The notes: a model not told the origin generated them from the sequence alone. 57,500 nt of DNA from Zopfochytrium polystomum (GCA_025765615.1 JAIVFJ010000025.1:317501-375000), one strand, 5' to 3'; shown: positions 1 to 8,664, counted from the stretch's first letter. Numbers and translations: made by a program.

Positions 1-1251
1 GAGCCTGAATATGTGCTGCAAAAACAGGTCTGCTGTTCCTTGTGCATCTATATTCTCAGTGCAGGGGATGAAATGGGCCAACTTTGTCCTTCTGCAGATG
101 ACAACAAGGATAGAGTCAAATCCATGGGATGGGGGCAGTTTCACAATGAAGTCCATGGATATTGATGACCAAGGGCTGATGGCAATTGGGAGGGGCTCCA
201 GAAGTCCATAGGGCTTGTGTCTGCTGGATTTGTTTCTTTGACAGGTTTCACAGCTGCTGACATAGTTCTTGATGTACTTCCTCATGCCTGGCCAGTAGAA
301 GTCTCTGGAAACAAGCTCATATGTCTTGTGCTCTCCTGGGTGTCCAGCTGTTGCTGCATCATGCCTTGTCTTGAGTATCTCAAGTTTTTCCTCTTCTTGG
401 CTGATTTGAATCTTGTGAGGCTTGGGGTCCTTGGAAATAGCATGGGCCCACACACTGTCAGGAAGCAATGAAAGGTGTGTCTTGGATGGTGGGGTGAAAC
501 CATCTCCCCCTTCAGGTGCAAGGTCTGTTCTTCTTGACAGGGCATCAGCCACAGTGTTAAGGTGGCCAGGAGAATAGCACAGCTTAAAGTCATACTCAGA
601 GAGCAGTTCAGCCCACCTGGCATGCCTCTGCTTGAGCAACCTCCTTGCCCTGAAGAAGGTGAGGTTCTTGTGATCCGAATAGACAGAGATGTTTTTAGAA
701 CCAGCCAAGTAGTGTCTCCAGAATTTGAATGCTTCCACAATTGCAAGCAACTCCTTGTCATGGACTGTGTAGTTACACTCAGCACTGTTCAGCTTCCTGG
801 AGTAATATGCCACTGGATGCAGAGGAGCAGAGGGGTCCTGAGAGCTTGGCTGGGACAGAACAGCGCCAAGGGCATAGTCTGAGGCATCAGTTTCCAAGGT
901 GAAGGGAAGCAAGGGATCCACATGCTTAAGGAGTGGTGCACTTGTGGTTGCTGTCTTAAGAGCTAGCCAGGCTTGCTCTGCTGCTGGGGTCCATTCAAAC
1001 TTGGTGGTCTTCTTGGTGAGATCAGTGAGAGGCTTGGCTATGGCAGAATAGTTGGCAATGAAGGTTCTGTAGAAGTTGCAAAATCCAAGGAAGCTTTGAA
1101 CATCCTTGATGGAATTTGGAGCCTTCCATTCAAGAATAGTTTGGATCTTGTCTGGTGCCATGGAGATCCCTTTGTCAGACACAATGAACCCCAAAAACTC
1201 AATGGAGGTCTTGTGGAATTCACACTTCTCCAGCTTTGCATAGAGGTGATG
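1..1251 (-). pseudogene. pol: Pol 3' part of the split chromovirus: end of RT, RNase H, start of integrase
   Basis: On the minus strand this encodes the end of reverse transcriptase, then RNase H (metal-binding D in YSDHKNLTF), then the integrase N-terminal zinc-binding region. The CxxC half of that region is visible as SCETCQ, followed by the first part of the DDE core with MDFIVKLP. The frame appears open to the window edge. This copy is important because it retains the integrase sequence that both units of the nested array have lost. It is not a working gene: its upstream half lies beyond the 8.6-kb insertion, at 9865-11420. Integrase family assignment rests on these motifs and on position downstream of RNase H. 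Confidence 0.85.
1247..1251. repeat. Target-site duplication, left copy (TGATG)
   Basis: TGATG immediately left of the array, matching 9865-9869. In the intact pol copies of the array (near 2965) this sequence occurs once, so the duplication marks the integration site. Confidence 0.9.
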
Positions 1252-1572
1252 TGTCAGGAACAGGGCAGGACAGGACAAGGCAGACAAGGAACTGAGAGGA
1301 GTGATGATTGTATTGGAAACAATAATTCACTTGAGGGATGGGACAGGTCCCCCATCCCATTTTTATACCTTTTGAGAGTCTTCCTTGTCAAGACTCGAAG
1401 AAAGTTCCAGAAAGAGCAATTAGTAATACAATGATACCAATGATACCAATGCCAACAAGACAAATCAGGAAAGCAAAGAAGGTTCCAGAAGGTTCGTTCC
1501 AGAGGTTCCAGAAGGTTCCATGAAGGAATGTTCTAGAAGATTCCAGAGGTTTCCAGAGGGTGATTCATAACA
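1252..1572 (-). repeat. LTR, left end of array (3' LTR of unit A)
   Basis: 321 bp, bounded by TG...CA. In element orientation it starts TGTTATGAATC and ends TTCCTGACA. A TATA box lies at 1360-1367 and heat-shock-element clusters at about 1399-1413, 1477-1496, 1505-1519 and 1530-1544. The U3 edge directly abuts the pol stop codon at 1573. Confidence 0.95.
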
Positions 1573-1587
1573 TCATCTCCCCCTTTT
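1573..1587 (-). other. Polypurine tract overlapping the end of pol (unit A)
   Basis: The minus strand reads AAAAGGGGGAGATGA directly before the 3' LTR. It is the expected primer for plus-strand DNA synthesis. It also encodes the last basic residues of pol (K-R-G-R) and its TGA stop, so no base separates the coding region from the LTR. The same arrangement recurs at 5719-5733. Confidence 0.85.
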
Positions 1588-4518
1588 AGGCCTCTTCTGC
1601 AGCTTGGTGGGGTACCTGGTCTTGAACTTGAGCAGAAGGTCTTGGCAGTGAGTGAGGTTTGACTCAGGTTCCCAGGTGTTGTCAGCATCTGAGTAACCTT
1701 TCCACTTAACAAGGAACTTGAGTGTCCTTCCAAACCACTTGGCATCCAAGATTTGTTCAACCTCAAATTCCTCTTCACCTTCCACCTCAACTGGAGGAGG
1801 AGGAGGAACAACTCTGCCTGGAATGGAGTTGGCCACAAACTTCTCCAAAAGGCTGACATGGAAAACTGGGTGGATCTTCATGGATGCAGGGAGATCCAGC
1901 TTGAAGGTGACTGGATTGATTTGCTCCAAGATCTTGAAAGGTCCCAACTTGAGGTTGTCTGGCTTGGGACTTGGTCTTTTGGTCTGCAAGTTCTTCCTCA
2001 TGCCCGGCCAGTAAAAGTCTCTGGAAACAAGCTCATATGTCTTGTGCTCTCCTGGGTGTCCAGCTGTTGCTGCATCATGCCTTGTCTTGAGTATCTCAAG
2101 TTTTTCCTCTTCTTGGCTGATTTGAATCTTGTGAGGCTTGGGGTCCTTGGAAATAGCATGGGCCCACACACTGTCAGGAAGCAATGAAAGGTGTGTCTTG
2201 GATGGTGGGGTGAAACCATCTCCCCCTTCAGGTGCAAGGTCTGTTCTTCTTGACAGGGCATCAGCCACAGTGTTAAGGTGGCCAGGAGAATAGCACAGCT
2301 TAAAGTCATACTCAGAGAGCAGTTCAGCCCACCTGGCATGCCTCTGCTTGAGCAACCTCCTTGCCCTGAAGAAGGTGAGGTTCTTGTGATCAGAATAGAC
2401 AGAGATGCCTTTAGAACCAGCCAAGTAGTGTCTCCAGAATTTGAATGCTTCCACAATTGCAAGCAACTCCTTGTCATGGACAGTGTAGTTACACTCAGCA
2501 CTGTTCAGCTTCCTGGAGTAATATGCCACTGGGTGCAGAGGAGCAGAGGGGTCCTGAGAGCTTGGCTGGGACAGAACAGCGCCAAGGGCATAGTCTGAGG
2601 CATCAGTTTCCAAGGTGAAGGGAAGCAAGGGATCCACATGCTTAAGGAGTGGTGCACTTGTGGTTGCTGTCTTAAGAGCTAGCCAGGCTTGCTCTGCTGC
2701 TGGGGTCCATTCAAACTTGGTGGTCTTCTTGGTGAGATCAGTGAGAGGCTTGGCTATGGCAGAATAGTTGGCAATGAAGGTTCTGTAGAAGTTGCAAAAT
2801 CCAAGGAAGCTTTGAACATCCTTGATGGAATTTGGAGCCTTCCATTCAAGAATAGTTTGGATCTTGTCTGGTGCCATGGAGATCCCTTTGTCAGACACAA
2901 TGAACCCCAAAAACTCAATGGAGGTCTTGTGGAATTCACACTTCTCCAGCTTTGCATAGAGGTGATGCTGTCTGAGTCTCTCCAAGACAGTCTTGACATG
3001 TCCCATATGGCTTGCAGTGTCAGATGAAAATACCAGGATATCATCCAGGTAGACAATGACAAAAAGGTCCAGAATATCCCTGAAGATGTCATTCATCATG
3101 CCTTGGAAAATAGCTGGAGCATTGGTAAGTCCAAAGGGCATAACCAAGTACTCAAAGTGACCGTATTTGCATCTGAAGGCAGTCTTCCATTGATCCTGGG
3201 GCTTAATTCTGACCAAATTGTAGGCACCTCTGAGGTCAATCTTGGAAAATATCCTTGCATGGCTCAGTTTGTCCAGTAATTCAGAGATGAGAGGCAGTGG
3301 ATAGCGGTTCTTGACTGTCATCTCATTGAGATCTCTGTAGTCCACACAGGGTCTCAGTCCCCCATCCTTCTTCTTGACAAAAAAGATGGGAGCTCCAGCT
3401 GGTGACTTGGAAGGTTGGATGAATCCCTTGTTCAGCATTTCTTCAATGTATTCTTGGAGGGCCTTGGCTTCTGGTGGAGAGAGGTGGTACAGTGGCTTGA
3501 AAGGTGGGCTGCAAGTTTCATCCTTGAGTGGGATTTCACAGTCATAAGGCCTCTGAGCTGGTAGCAGGTCTGCCTTGGTCTTGGAAAACACATCAGCATA
3601 AGGGAGATATTCTTTTGGTAGCTTGGATGCCAGCAAAAGGTCTGATGGGTCCAGGTTGTCGTGCTCCTCAGCAGTGGGGCTTGAATTCTTGACTGGGAAC
3701 TGTGATTCTTGAATCTTTGACTGAGAGTTCTGTTCTTGGCAAAGACTGTGAGCTGTGGAACTTGAATCTTGAATGTGGACTGTGAACTGTGGTACTTGAA
3801 TCTTTGACTGTGGGTTCTGTGAACAAGAGTCATGGCCATGACTGTGAGCTCTATGAGCTCTACTTGAATCTTGACTGTGAACTGTGAACTGTGGAACTTG
3901 AGTCTTGGCTGGCTGTGAATCTTGAATCAAGGGCTTGAGAGCATGAGACTTGGGGGCTTGACTTGAGTTTTGGGTGACTGTTCCGATTGGTGGAGGTTGG
4001 ACTTGACCAGTGACCCAATCAATGGCAGGGTTCTGGGCTTGCAGCCATGGTAATCCCAGGATGACAGAGAATGTGGGTGAGCCAAGATCCAATACTTCCA
4101 GATTGACCATGGATGGTGGAAAGTCTTGGATGTGGAGGTTTAGCTTGGTTTCATGGCTGATTTCCTTGAACAGAGCATGATTGGCAAAGTGGACCTTGAG
4201 GGGTGTGGATTTCTTGATCGCAGGAATGGCACAAGACTTGGCAAGGGTGGCATCAATGATGTTGCAGGATGATCCAGAGTCTATAAGGGCCTTGGTTGTG
4301 ATGGTTGACTTGGGTGAGAGTTGAATCTTGACATCCATGGTGAGTTGGTGGGGCTTGGAATCTGAGGTGTTTGTGGTGCTGGTGGTGGTGATGAAACAGG
4401 GGCAGCTTGGAGGAGGGTCCAGGGAATTGCCCCTCAGTGAGCCTGGACCTGGGAGTTTGGGTGCTTCTTCCTTGGGCAGTCCTTGACAGCATGCTCCTTG
4501 GAGCCACAGTAGAAACAC
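1573..4518 (-). CDS. pol: Chromovirus Pol, unit A (protease, RT, RNase H, chromodomain; integrase core deleted)
   Basis: A 981-codon open frame entered by -1 frameshifting from gag. Its first listed codon is GTG, not ATG, which argues against independent initiation. Domains in order: aspartic protease with DSG at residues 80-82; reverse transcriptase about 330-520 with GGLRPCVDYR and the YLDD active site; RNase H about 600-720 with TDASDYALGAVL and YSDHKNL; the start of the integrase zinc-binding region ending at GMRK; then directly the GPF/GPY-like end (LGPFKILEQI). A C-terminal chromodomain follows, with cage residues F, W and Y in EFEVEQIL and VKWKGY. The whole integrase DDE core is absent while the frame stays open. 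Chromodomains direct integration to histone-marked chromatin in related elements. The RT and RNase H could be active, but integration would need integrase supplied in trans. Confidence 0.93.
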   Translation of the reverse strand: MFLLWLQGACCQGLPKEEAPKLPGPGSLRGNSLDPPPSCPCFITTTSTTNTSDSKPHQLTMDVKIQLSPKSTITTKALIDSGSSCNIIDATLAKSCAIPAIKKSTPLKVHFANHALFKEISHETKLNLHIQDFPPSMVNLEVLDLGSPTFSVILGLPWLQAQNPAIDWVTGQVQPPPIGTVTQNSSQAPKSHALKPLIQDSQPAKTQVPQFTVHSQDSSRAHRAHSHGHDSCSQNPQSKIQVPQFTVHIQDSSSTAHSLCQEQNSQSKIQESQFPVKNSSPTAEEHDNLDPSDLLLASKLPKEYLPYADVFSKTKADLLPAQRPYDCEIPLKDETCSPPFKPLYHLSPPEAKALQEYIEEMLNKGFIQPSKSPAGAPIFFVKKKDGGLRPCVDYRDLNEMTVKNRYPLPLISELLDKLSHARIFSKIDLRGAYNLVRIKPQDQWKTAFRCKYGHFEYLVMPFGLTNAPAIFQGMMNDIFRDILDLFVIVYLDDILVFSSDTASHMGHVKTVLERLRQHHLYAKLEKCEFHKTSIEFLGFIVSDKGISMAPDKIQTILEWKAPNSIKDVQSFLGFCNFYRTFIANYSAIAKPLTDLTKKTTKFEWTPAAEQAWLALKTATTSAPLLKHVDPLLPFTLETDASDYALGAVLSQPSSQDPSAPLHPVAYYSRKLNSAECNYTVHDKELLAIVEAFKFWRHYLAGSKGISVYSDHKNLTFFRARRLLKQRHARWAELLSEYDFKLCYSPGHLNTVADALSRRTDLAPEGGDGFTPPSKTHLSLLPDSVWAHAISKDPKPHKIQISQEEEKLEILKTRHDAATAGHPGEHKTYELVSRDFYWPGMRKNLQTKRPSPKPDNLKLGPFKILEQINPVTFKLDLPASMKIHPVFHVSLLEKFVANSIPGRVVPPPPPVEVEGEEEFEVEQILDAKWFGRTLKFLVKWKGYSDADNTWEPESNLTHCQDLLLKFKTRYPTKLQKRPKRGR
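4398..4461 (-). promoter_or_regulatory. -1 ribosomal frameshift signal with H-type pseudoknot (gag/pol, unit A)
   Basis: On the minus strand the gag frame contains C CCA AAC (4455-4461), a correct X XXY YYZ heptamer in the zero frame. Pol is in the -1 frame and reads CCC AAA there. A 5-nt spacer (4450-4454) precedes stem 1, GGTCCAGG (4442-4449) pairing with CCTGGACC (4416-4423). The loop segment AGGGGCA (4428-4434) can pair with TGCCCCT (4398-4404) as stem 2. The gag stop codon overlaps the first loop and stem 2. Confidence 0.88.
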
Positions 4519-5357
4519 AGTCCCTGCTGGGCCCTCCTTGTTTTCTCCTCTTGGCTCAGAGGACCCTTAGGAAGTGTCTCAACTGCATCCACTTGCATGG
4601 GTTCAGGAACTGTAAGAGCTTGAGGAACTGGGGTAGGTCTTGATGTAGTTCCTACTTGTCTTTGCTTCAGCCTCTTGGAGTAGAGTCTGTTGTCAATCTT
4701 GATGGCAAGGAGAATGTACTCTTCCAAGGTCTCAGGGATGTCCAGAGACTGGGAGAGCATGTCTTGGATAGACTCATGGAGACCATCATGGTACAGCTCC
4801 ATCAGAGCTGCATCATTGTATCCAGAGTCTCTGGCTAGTTGCTTGAATTGGTTGGTGTAGGCCACACAAGATTGCTTTCCTTGCTTGATATGCTTGAGCT
4901 TGGATCTTGCTGTCCAAGATGCGTAGGGGTCACCAAAGGTAGCTTCCAGCCCCTCCCAGAGCTCTTGCAGGGTGGTGGGTGTGCTTGGGAGAGATCTGTA
5001 CCATGATTGAGCTTGACCAGACAGGAGGGTGCTTGTGAAAAGAACCTTGACTTGCTCACTGGGAAATCTTGAAGGTTGGAGAAGGATGACATTCTCCACA
5101 GTGGCCATGAAGTTCCTAAGGTCTTTGGCCAGCCCAGTGAACTTGTCAGGGCTGGGAACCTTGGGCTCTCTTGCTTGGTTGGCTTGAGGCAGGGGAAGAG
5201 CTTGATGTTCTTGTTGGTGAAGTTGTTGTTGAAGCTGGTGCTGCTGGTGAAGGACTTGTTCTTGAAGTTGGTGTGTCTGTCTTGAAAGGGCTTGTAATTG
5301 GTCCATCAAGGCTTGGAAGGCAGTTGCATCAGGGAAGGTGTTGTTTGGGTCAGACAT
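4434..5357 (-). CDS. gag: Chromovirus Gag, unit A
   Basis: 307 residues, starting at the ATG 41 bases inside the LTR boundary. The first 60 residues are rich in Gln and His and likely form a coiled coil. A retrotransposon gag core follows (about residues 70-200, with the SWYRSL motif). Near the C-terminus there is one zinc knuckle, [14 protein letters not shown] (C-x2-C-x4-H-x4-C), followed by a basic stretch. Gag forms the virus-like particle, and the knuckle binds the element RNA. The last 85 bases overlap pol in a different frame, where the frameshift signal sits. It is identical in protein sequence to the unit B copy. Confidence 0.93.
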   Translation of the reverse strand: MSDPNNTFPDATAFQALMDQLQALSRQTHQLQEQVLHQQHQLQQQLHQQEHQALPLPQANQAREPKVPSPDKFTGLAKDLRNFMATVENVILLQPSRFPSEQVKVLFTSTLLSGQAQSWYRSLPSTPTTLQELWEGLEATFGDPYASWTARSKLKHIKQGKQSCVAYTNQFKQLARDSGYNDAALMELYHDGLHESIQDMLSQSLDIPETLEEYILLAIKIDNRLYSKRLKQRQVGTTSRPTPVPQALTVPEPMQVDAVETLPKGPLSQEEKTRRAQQGLCFYCGSKEHAVKDCPRKKHPNSQVQAH

Positions 5358-5384
5358 GATGGCAGAGAGTAGTAGGAGAGGGTG

Positions 5385-5395
5385 AAGTGAATTAT
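5385..5395 (-). other. Self-priming primer-binding site (unit A)
   Basis: In element orientation, ATAATTCACTT begins 2 nt after the 5' LTR. It is the exact reverse complement of AAGTGAATTAT at 5468-5478 inside the LTR, about 35 nt downstream of the TATA box, at the predicted RNA start. No TGG start complementary to a tRNA 3' CCA is present. Tf1-type elements prime reverse transcription with their own folded RNA 5' end through an 11-nt match of just this kind. Confidence 0.85.
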
Positions 5396-5505
5396 GATGT
5401 CAGGAACAGGGCAGGACAGGACAAGGCAGACAAGGAACTGAGAGGAGTGATGATTGTATTGGAAACAATAATTCACTTGAGGGATGGGACAGGTCCCCCA
5501 TCCCA

Positions 5506-5513
5506 TTTTTATA
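5506..5513 (-). promoter_or_regulatory. LTR TATA box
   Basis: TATAAAAA on the minus strand, 35 bp upstream of the 11-nt self-primer sequence that should be the RNA 5' end. The equivalent boxes lie at 1360-1367 and 9652-9659; the older LTR has TATAAAAG at the same place. Confidence 0.8.
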
Positions 5514-5544
5514 CCTTTTGAGAGTCTTCCTTGTCAAGACTCGA

Positions 5545-5700
5545 AGAAAGTTCCAGAAAGAGCAATTAGTAATACAATGATACCAATGATACCAATGCCA
5601 ACAAGACAAATCAGGAAAGCAAAGAAGGTTCCAGAAGGTTCGTTCCAGAGGTTCCAGAAGGTTCCATGAAGGAATGTTCTAGAAGATTCCAGAGGTTTCC
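5545..5700 (-). promoter_or_regulatory. Array of heat-shock elements in LTR U3
   Basis: Contiguous perfect alternating nGAAn/nTTCn pentamers occur in four blocks: 5545-5559 (three units), 5623-5642 (four), 5651-5665 (three) and 5676-5690 (three, continuing imperfectly to 5700). Three contiguous units are the usual minimum for heat-shock factor trimer binding. All lie upstream of the TATA box. Equivalent blocks occur in every LTR of this family in the window. Confidence 0.8.
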
Positions 5701-5718
5701 AGAGGGTGATTCATAACA

Positions 5719-8664
5719 TCATCTCCCCCTTTTAGGCCTCTTCTGCAGCTTGGTGGGGTACCTGGTCTTGAACTTGAGCAGAAGGTCTTGGCAGTGAGTG
5801 AGGTTTGACTCAGGTTCCCAGGTGTTGTCAGCATCTGAGTAACCTTTCCACTTAACAAGGAACTTGAGTGTCCTTCCAAACCACTTGGCATCCAAGATTT
5901 GTTCAACCTCAAATTCCTCTTCACCTTCCACCTCAACTGGAGGAGGAGGAGGAACAACTCTGCCTGGAATGGAGTTGGCCACAAACTTCTCCAAAAGGCT
6001 GACATGGAAAACTGGGTGGATCTTCATGGATGCAGGGAGATCCAGCTTGAAGGTGACTGGATTGATTTGCTCCAAGATCTTGAAAGGTCCCAACTTGAGG
6101 TTGTCTGGCTTGGGACTTGGTCTTTTGGTCTGCAAGTTCTTCCTCATGCCCGGCCAGTAAAAGTCTCTGGAAACAAGCTCATATGTCTTGTGCTCTCCTG
6201 GGTGTCCAGCTGTTGCTGCATCATGCCTTGTCTTGAGTATCTCAAGTTTTTCCTCTTCTTGGCTGATTTGAATCTTGTGAGGCTTGGGGTCCTTGGAAAT
6301 AGCATGGGCCCACACACTGTCAGGAAGCAATGAAAGGTGTGTCTTGGATGGTGGGGTGAAACCATCTCCCCCTTCAGGTGCAAGGTCTGTTCTTCTTGAC
6401 AGGGCATCAGCCACAGTGTTAAGGTGGCCAGGAGAATAGCACAGCTTAAAGTCATACTCAGAGAGCAGTTCAGCCCACCTGGCATGCCTCTGCTTGAGCA
6501 ACCTCCTTGCCCTGAAGAAGGTGAGGTTCTTGTGATCAGAATAGACAGAGATGCCTTTAGAACCAGCCAAGTAGTGTCTCCAGAATTTGAATGCTTCCAC
6601 AATTGCAAGCAACTCCTTGTCATGGACAGTGTAGTTACACTCAGCACTGTTCAGCTTCCTGGAGTAATATGCCACTGGGTGCAGAGGAGCAGAGGGGTCC
6701 TGAGAGCTTGGCTGGGACAGAACAGCGCCAAGGGCATAGTCTGAGGCATCAGTTTCCAAGGTGAAGGGAAGCAAGGGATCCACATGCTTAAGGAGTGGTG
6801 CACTTGTGGTTGCTGTCTTAAGAGCTAGCCAGGCTTGCTCTGCTGCTGGGGTCCATTCAAACTTGGTGGTCTTCTTGGTGAGATCAGTGAGAGGCTTGGC
6901 TATGGCAGAATAGTTGGCAATGAAGGTTCTGTAGAAGTTGCAAAATCCAAGGAAGCTTTGAACATCCTTGATGGAATTTGGAGCCTTCCATTCAAGAATA
7001 GTTTGGATCTTGTCTGGTGCCATGGAGATCCCTTTGTCAGACACAATGAACCCCAAAAACTCAATGGAGGTCTTGTGGAATTCACACTTCTCCAGCTTTG
7101 CATAGAGGTGATGCTGTCTGAGTCTCTCCAAGACAGTCTTGACATGTCCCATATGGCTTGCAGTGTCAGATGAAAATACCAGGATATCATCCAGGTAGAC
7201 AATGACAAAAAGGTCCAGAATATCCCTGAAGATGTCATTCATCATGCCTTGGAAAATAGCTGGAGCATTGGTAAGTCCAAAGGGCATAACCAAGTACTCA
7301 AAGTGACCGTATTTGCATCTGAAGGCAGTCTTCCATTGATCCTGGGGCTTAATTCTGACCAAATTGTAGGCACCTCTGAGGTCAATCTTGGAAAATATCC
7401 TTGCATGGCTCAGTTTGTCCAGTAATTCAGAGATGAGAGGCAGTGGATAGCGGTTCTTGACTGTCATCTCATTGAGATCTCTGTAGTCCACACAGGGTCT
7501 CAGTCCCCCATCCTTCTTCTTGACAAAAAAGATGGGAGCTCCAGCTGGTGACTTGGAAGGTTGGATGAATCCCTTGTTCAGCATTTCTTCAATGTATTCT
7601 TGGAGGGCCTTGGCTTCTGGTGGAGAGAGGTGGTACAGTGGCTTGAAAGGTGGGCTGCAAGTTTCATCCTTGAGTGGGATTTCACAGTCATAAGGCCTCT
7701 GAGCTGGTAGCAGGTCTGCCTTGGTCTTGGAAAACACATCAGCATAAGGGAGATATTCTTTTGGTAGCTTGGATGCCAGCAAAAGGTCTGATGGGTCCAG
7801 GTTGTCGTGCTCCTCAGCAGTGGGGCTTGAATTCTTGACTGGGAACTGTGATTCTTGAATCTTTGACTGAGAGTTCTGTTCTTGGCAAAGACTGTGAGCT
7901 GTGGAACTTGAATCTTGAATGTGGACTGTGAACTGTGGTACTTGAATCTTTGACTGTGGGTTCTGTGAACAAGAGTCATGGCCATGACTGTGAGCTCTAT
8001 GAGCTCTACTTGAATCTTGACTGTGAACTGTGAACTGTGGAACTTGAGTCTTGGCTGGCTGTGAATCTTGAATCAAGGGCTTGAGAGCATGAGACTTGGG
8101 GGCTTGACTTGAGTTTTGGGTGACTGTTCCGATTGGTGGAGGTTGGACTTGACCAGTGACCCAATCAATGGCAGGGTTCTGGGCTTGCAGCCATGGTAAT
8201 CCCAGGATGACAGAGAATGTGGGTGAGCCAAGATCCAATACTTCCAGATTGACCATGGATGGTGGAAAGTCTTGGATGTGGAGGTTTAGCTTGGTTTCAT
8301 GGCTGATTTCCTTGAACAGAGCATGATTGGCAAAGTGGACCTTGAGGGGTGTGGATTTCTTGATCGCAGGAATGGCACAAGACTTGGCAAGGGTGGCATC
8401 AATGATGTTGCAGGATGATCCAGAGTCTATAAGGGCCTTGGTTGTGATGGTTGACTTGGGTGAGAGTTGAATCTTGACATCCATGGTGAGTTGGTGGGGC
8501 TTGGAATCTGAGGTGTTTGTGGTGCTGGTGGTGGTGATGAAACAGGGGCAGCTTGGAGGAGGGTCCAGGGAATTGCCCCTCAGTGAGCCTGGACCTGGGA
8601 GTTTGGGTGCTTCTTCCTTGGGCAGTCCTTGACAGCATGCTCCTTGGAGCCACAGTAGAAACAC
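5719..8664 (-). CDS. pol: Chromovirus Pol, unit B (integrase core deleted)
   Basis: A 981-codon frame whose protein is identical to unit A, offset by 4146 bp. It has the same DSG protease, YLDD reverse transcriptase, RNase H, truncated integrase (junction at about 6137-6139) and chromodomain. As in unit A the first codon is GTG and the stop abuts the LTR. Sharing the same deletion means both units descend from one deleted copy. Confidence 0.93.
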   Translation of the reverse strand: MFLLWLQGACCQGLPKEEAPKLPGPGSLRGNSLDPPPSCPCFITTTSTTNTSDSKPHQLTMDVKIQLSPKSTITTKALIDSGSSCNIIDATLAKSCAIPAIKKSTPLKVHFANHALFKEISHETKLNLHIQDFPPSMVNLEVLDLGSPTFSVILGLPWLQAQNPAIDWVTGQVQPPPIGTVTQNSSQAPKSHALKPLIQDSQPAKTQVPQFTVHSQDSSRAHRAHSHGHDSCSQNPQSKIQVPQFTVHIQDSSSTAHSLCQEQNSQSKIQESQFPVKNSSPTAEEHDNLDPSDLLLASKLPKEYLPYADVFSKTKADLLPAQRPYDCEIPLKDETCSPPFKPLYHLSPPEAKALQEYIEEMLNKGFIQPSKSPAGAPIFFVKKKDGGLRPCVDYRDLNEMTVKNRYPLPLISELLDKLSHARIFSKIDLRGAYNLVRIKPQDQWKTAFRCKYGHFEYLVMPFGLTNAPAIFQGMMNDIFRDILDLFVIVYLDDILVFSSDTASHMGHVKTVLERLRQHHLYAKLEKCEFHKTSIEFLGFIVSDKGISMAPDKIQTILEWKAPNSIKDVQSFLGFCNFYRTFIANYSAIAKPLTDLTKKTTKFEWTPAAEQAWLALKTATTSAPLLKHVDPLLPFTLETDASDYALGAVLSQPSSQDPSAPLHPVAYYSRKLNSAECNYTVHDKELLAIVEAFKFWRHYLAGSKGISVYSDHKNLTFFRARRLLKQRHARWAELLSEYDFKLCYSPGHLNTVADALSRRTDLAPEGGDGFTPPSKTHLSLLPDSVWAHAISKDPKPHKIQISQEEEKLEILKTRHDAATAGHPGEHKTYELVSRDFYWPGMRKNLQTKRPSPKPDNLKLGPFKILEQINPVTFKLDLPASMKIHPVFHVSLLEKFVANSIPGRVVPPPPPVEVEGEEEFEVEQILDAKWFGRTLKFLVKWKGYSDADNTWEPESNLTHCQDLLLKFKTRYPTKLQKRPKRGR
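8544..8607 (-). promoter_or_regulatory. -1 frameshift signal with pseudoknot (unit B)
   Basis: Identical to the unit A signal: heptamer CCCAAAC at 8601-8607, stem 1 arms at 8588-8595 and 8562-8569, stem 2 arms at 8574-8580 and 8544-8550. Confidence 0.87.

Larger units (their letters stand above)
5398..5718 (-). repeat. Middle LTR of array (5' LTR of unit A, 3' LTR of unit B)
   Basis: 321 bp, TG...CA, identical by reading to the two outer LTRs. In element orientation: U3 with heat-shock elements, TATA box (5506-5513), a perfect 8-bp inverted repeat between TATA and start (5481-5488 with 5497-5504), predicted RNA start near 5478, then about 80 bp of R/U5. It is shared by both units, which shows they are in tandem rather than independent insertions. 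Confidence 0.95.

Noticed and set aside
217..3027. Plus-strand open frames of 60-170 codons across the retroelements
   Set aside because: They lie antisense to gag/pol, recur with each copy and show no known domains.
4516..4518. Independent start codon for pol
   Set aside because: The codon is GTG and lies inside gag; the slippery heptamer and pseudoknot explain pol expression better.
5385..5397. tRNA primer-binding site
   Set aside because: No TGG next to the LTR; the self-complementary 11-mer accounts for priming.
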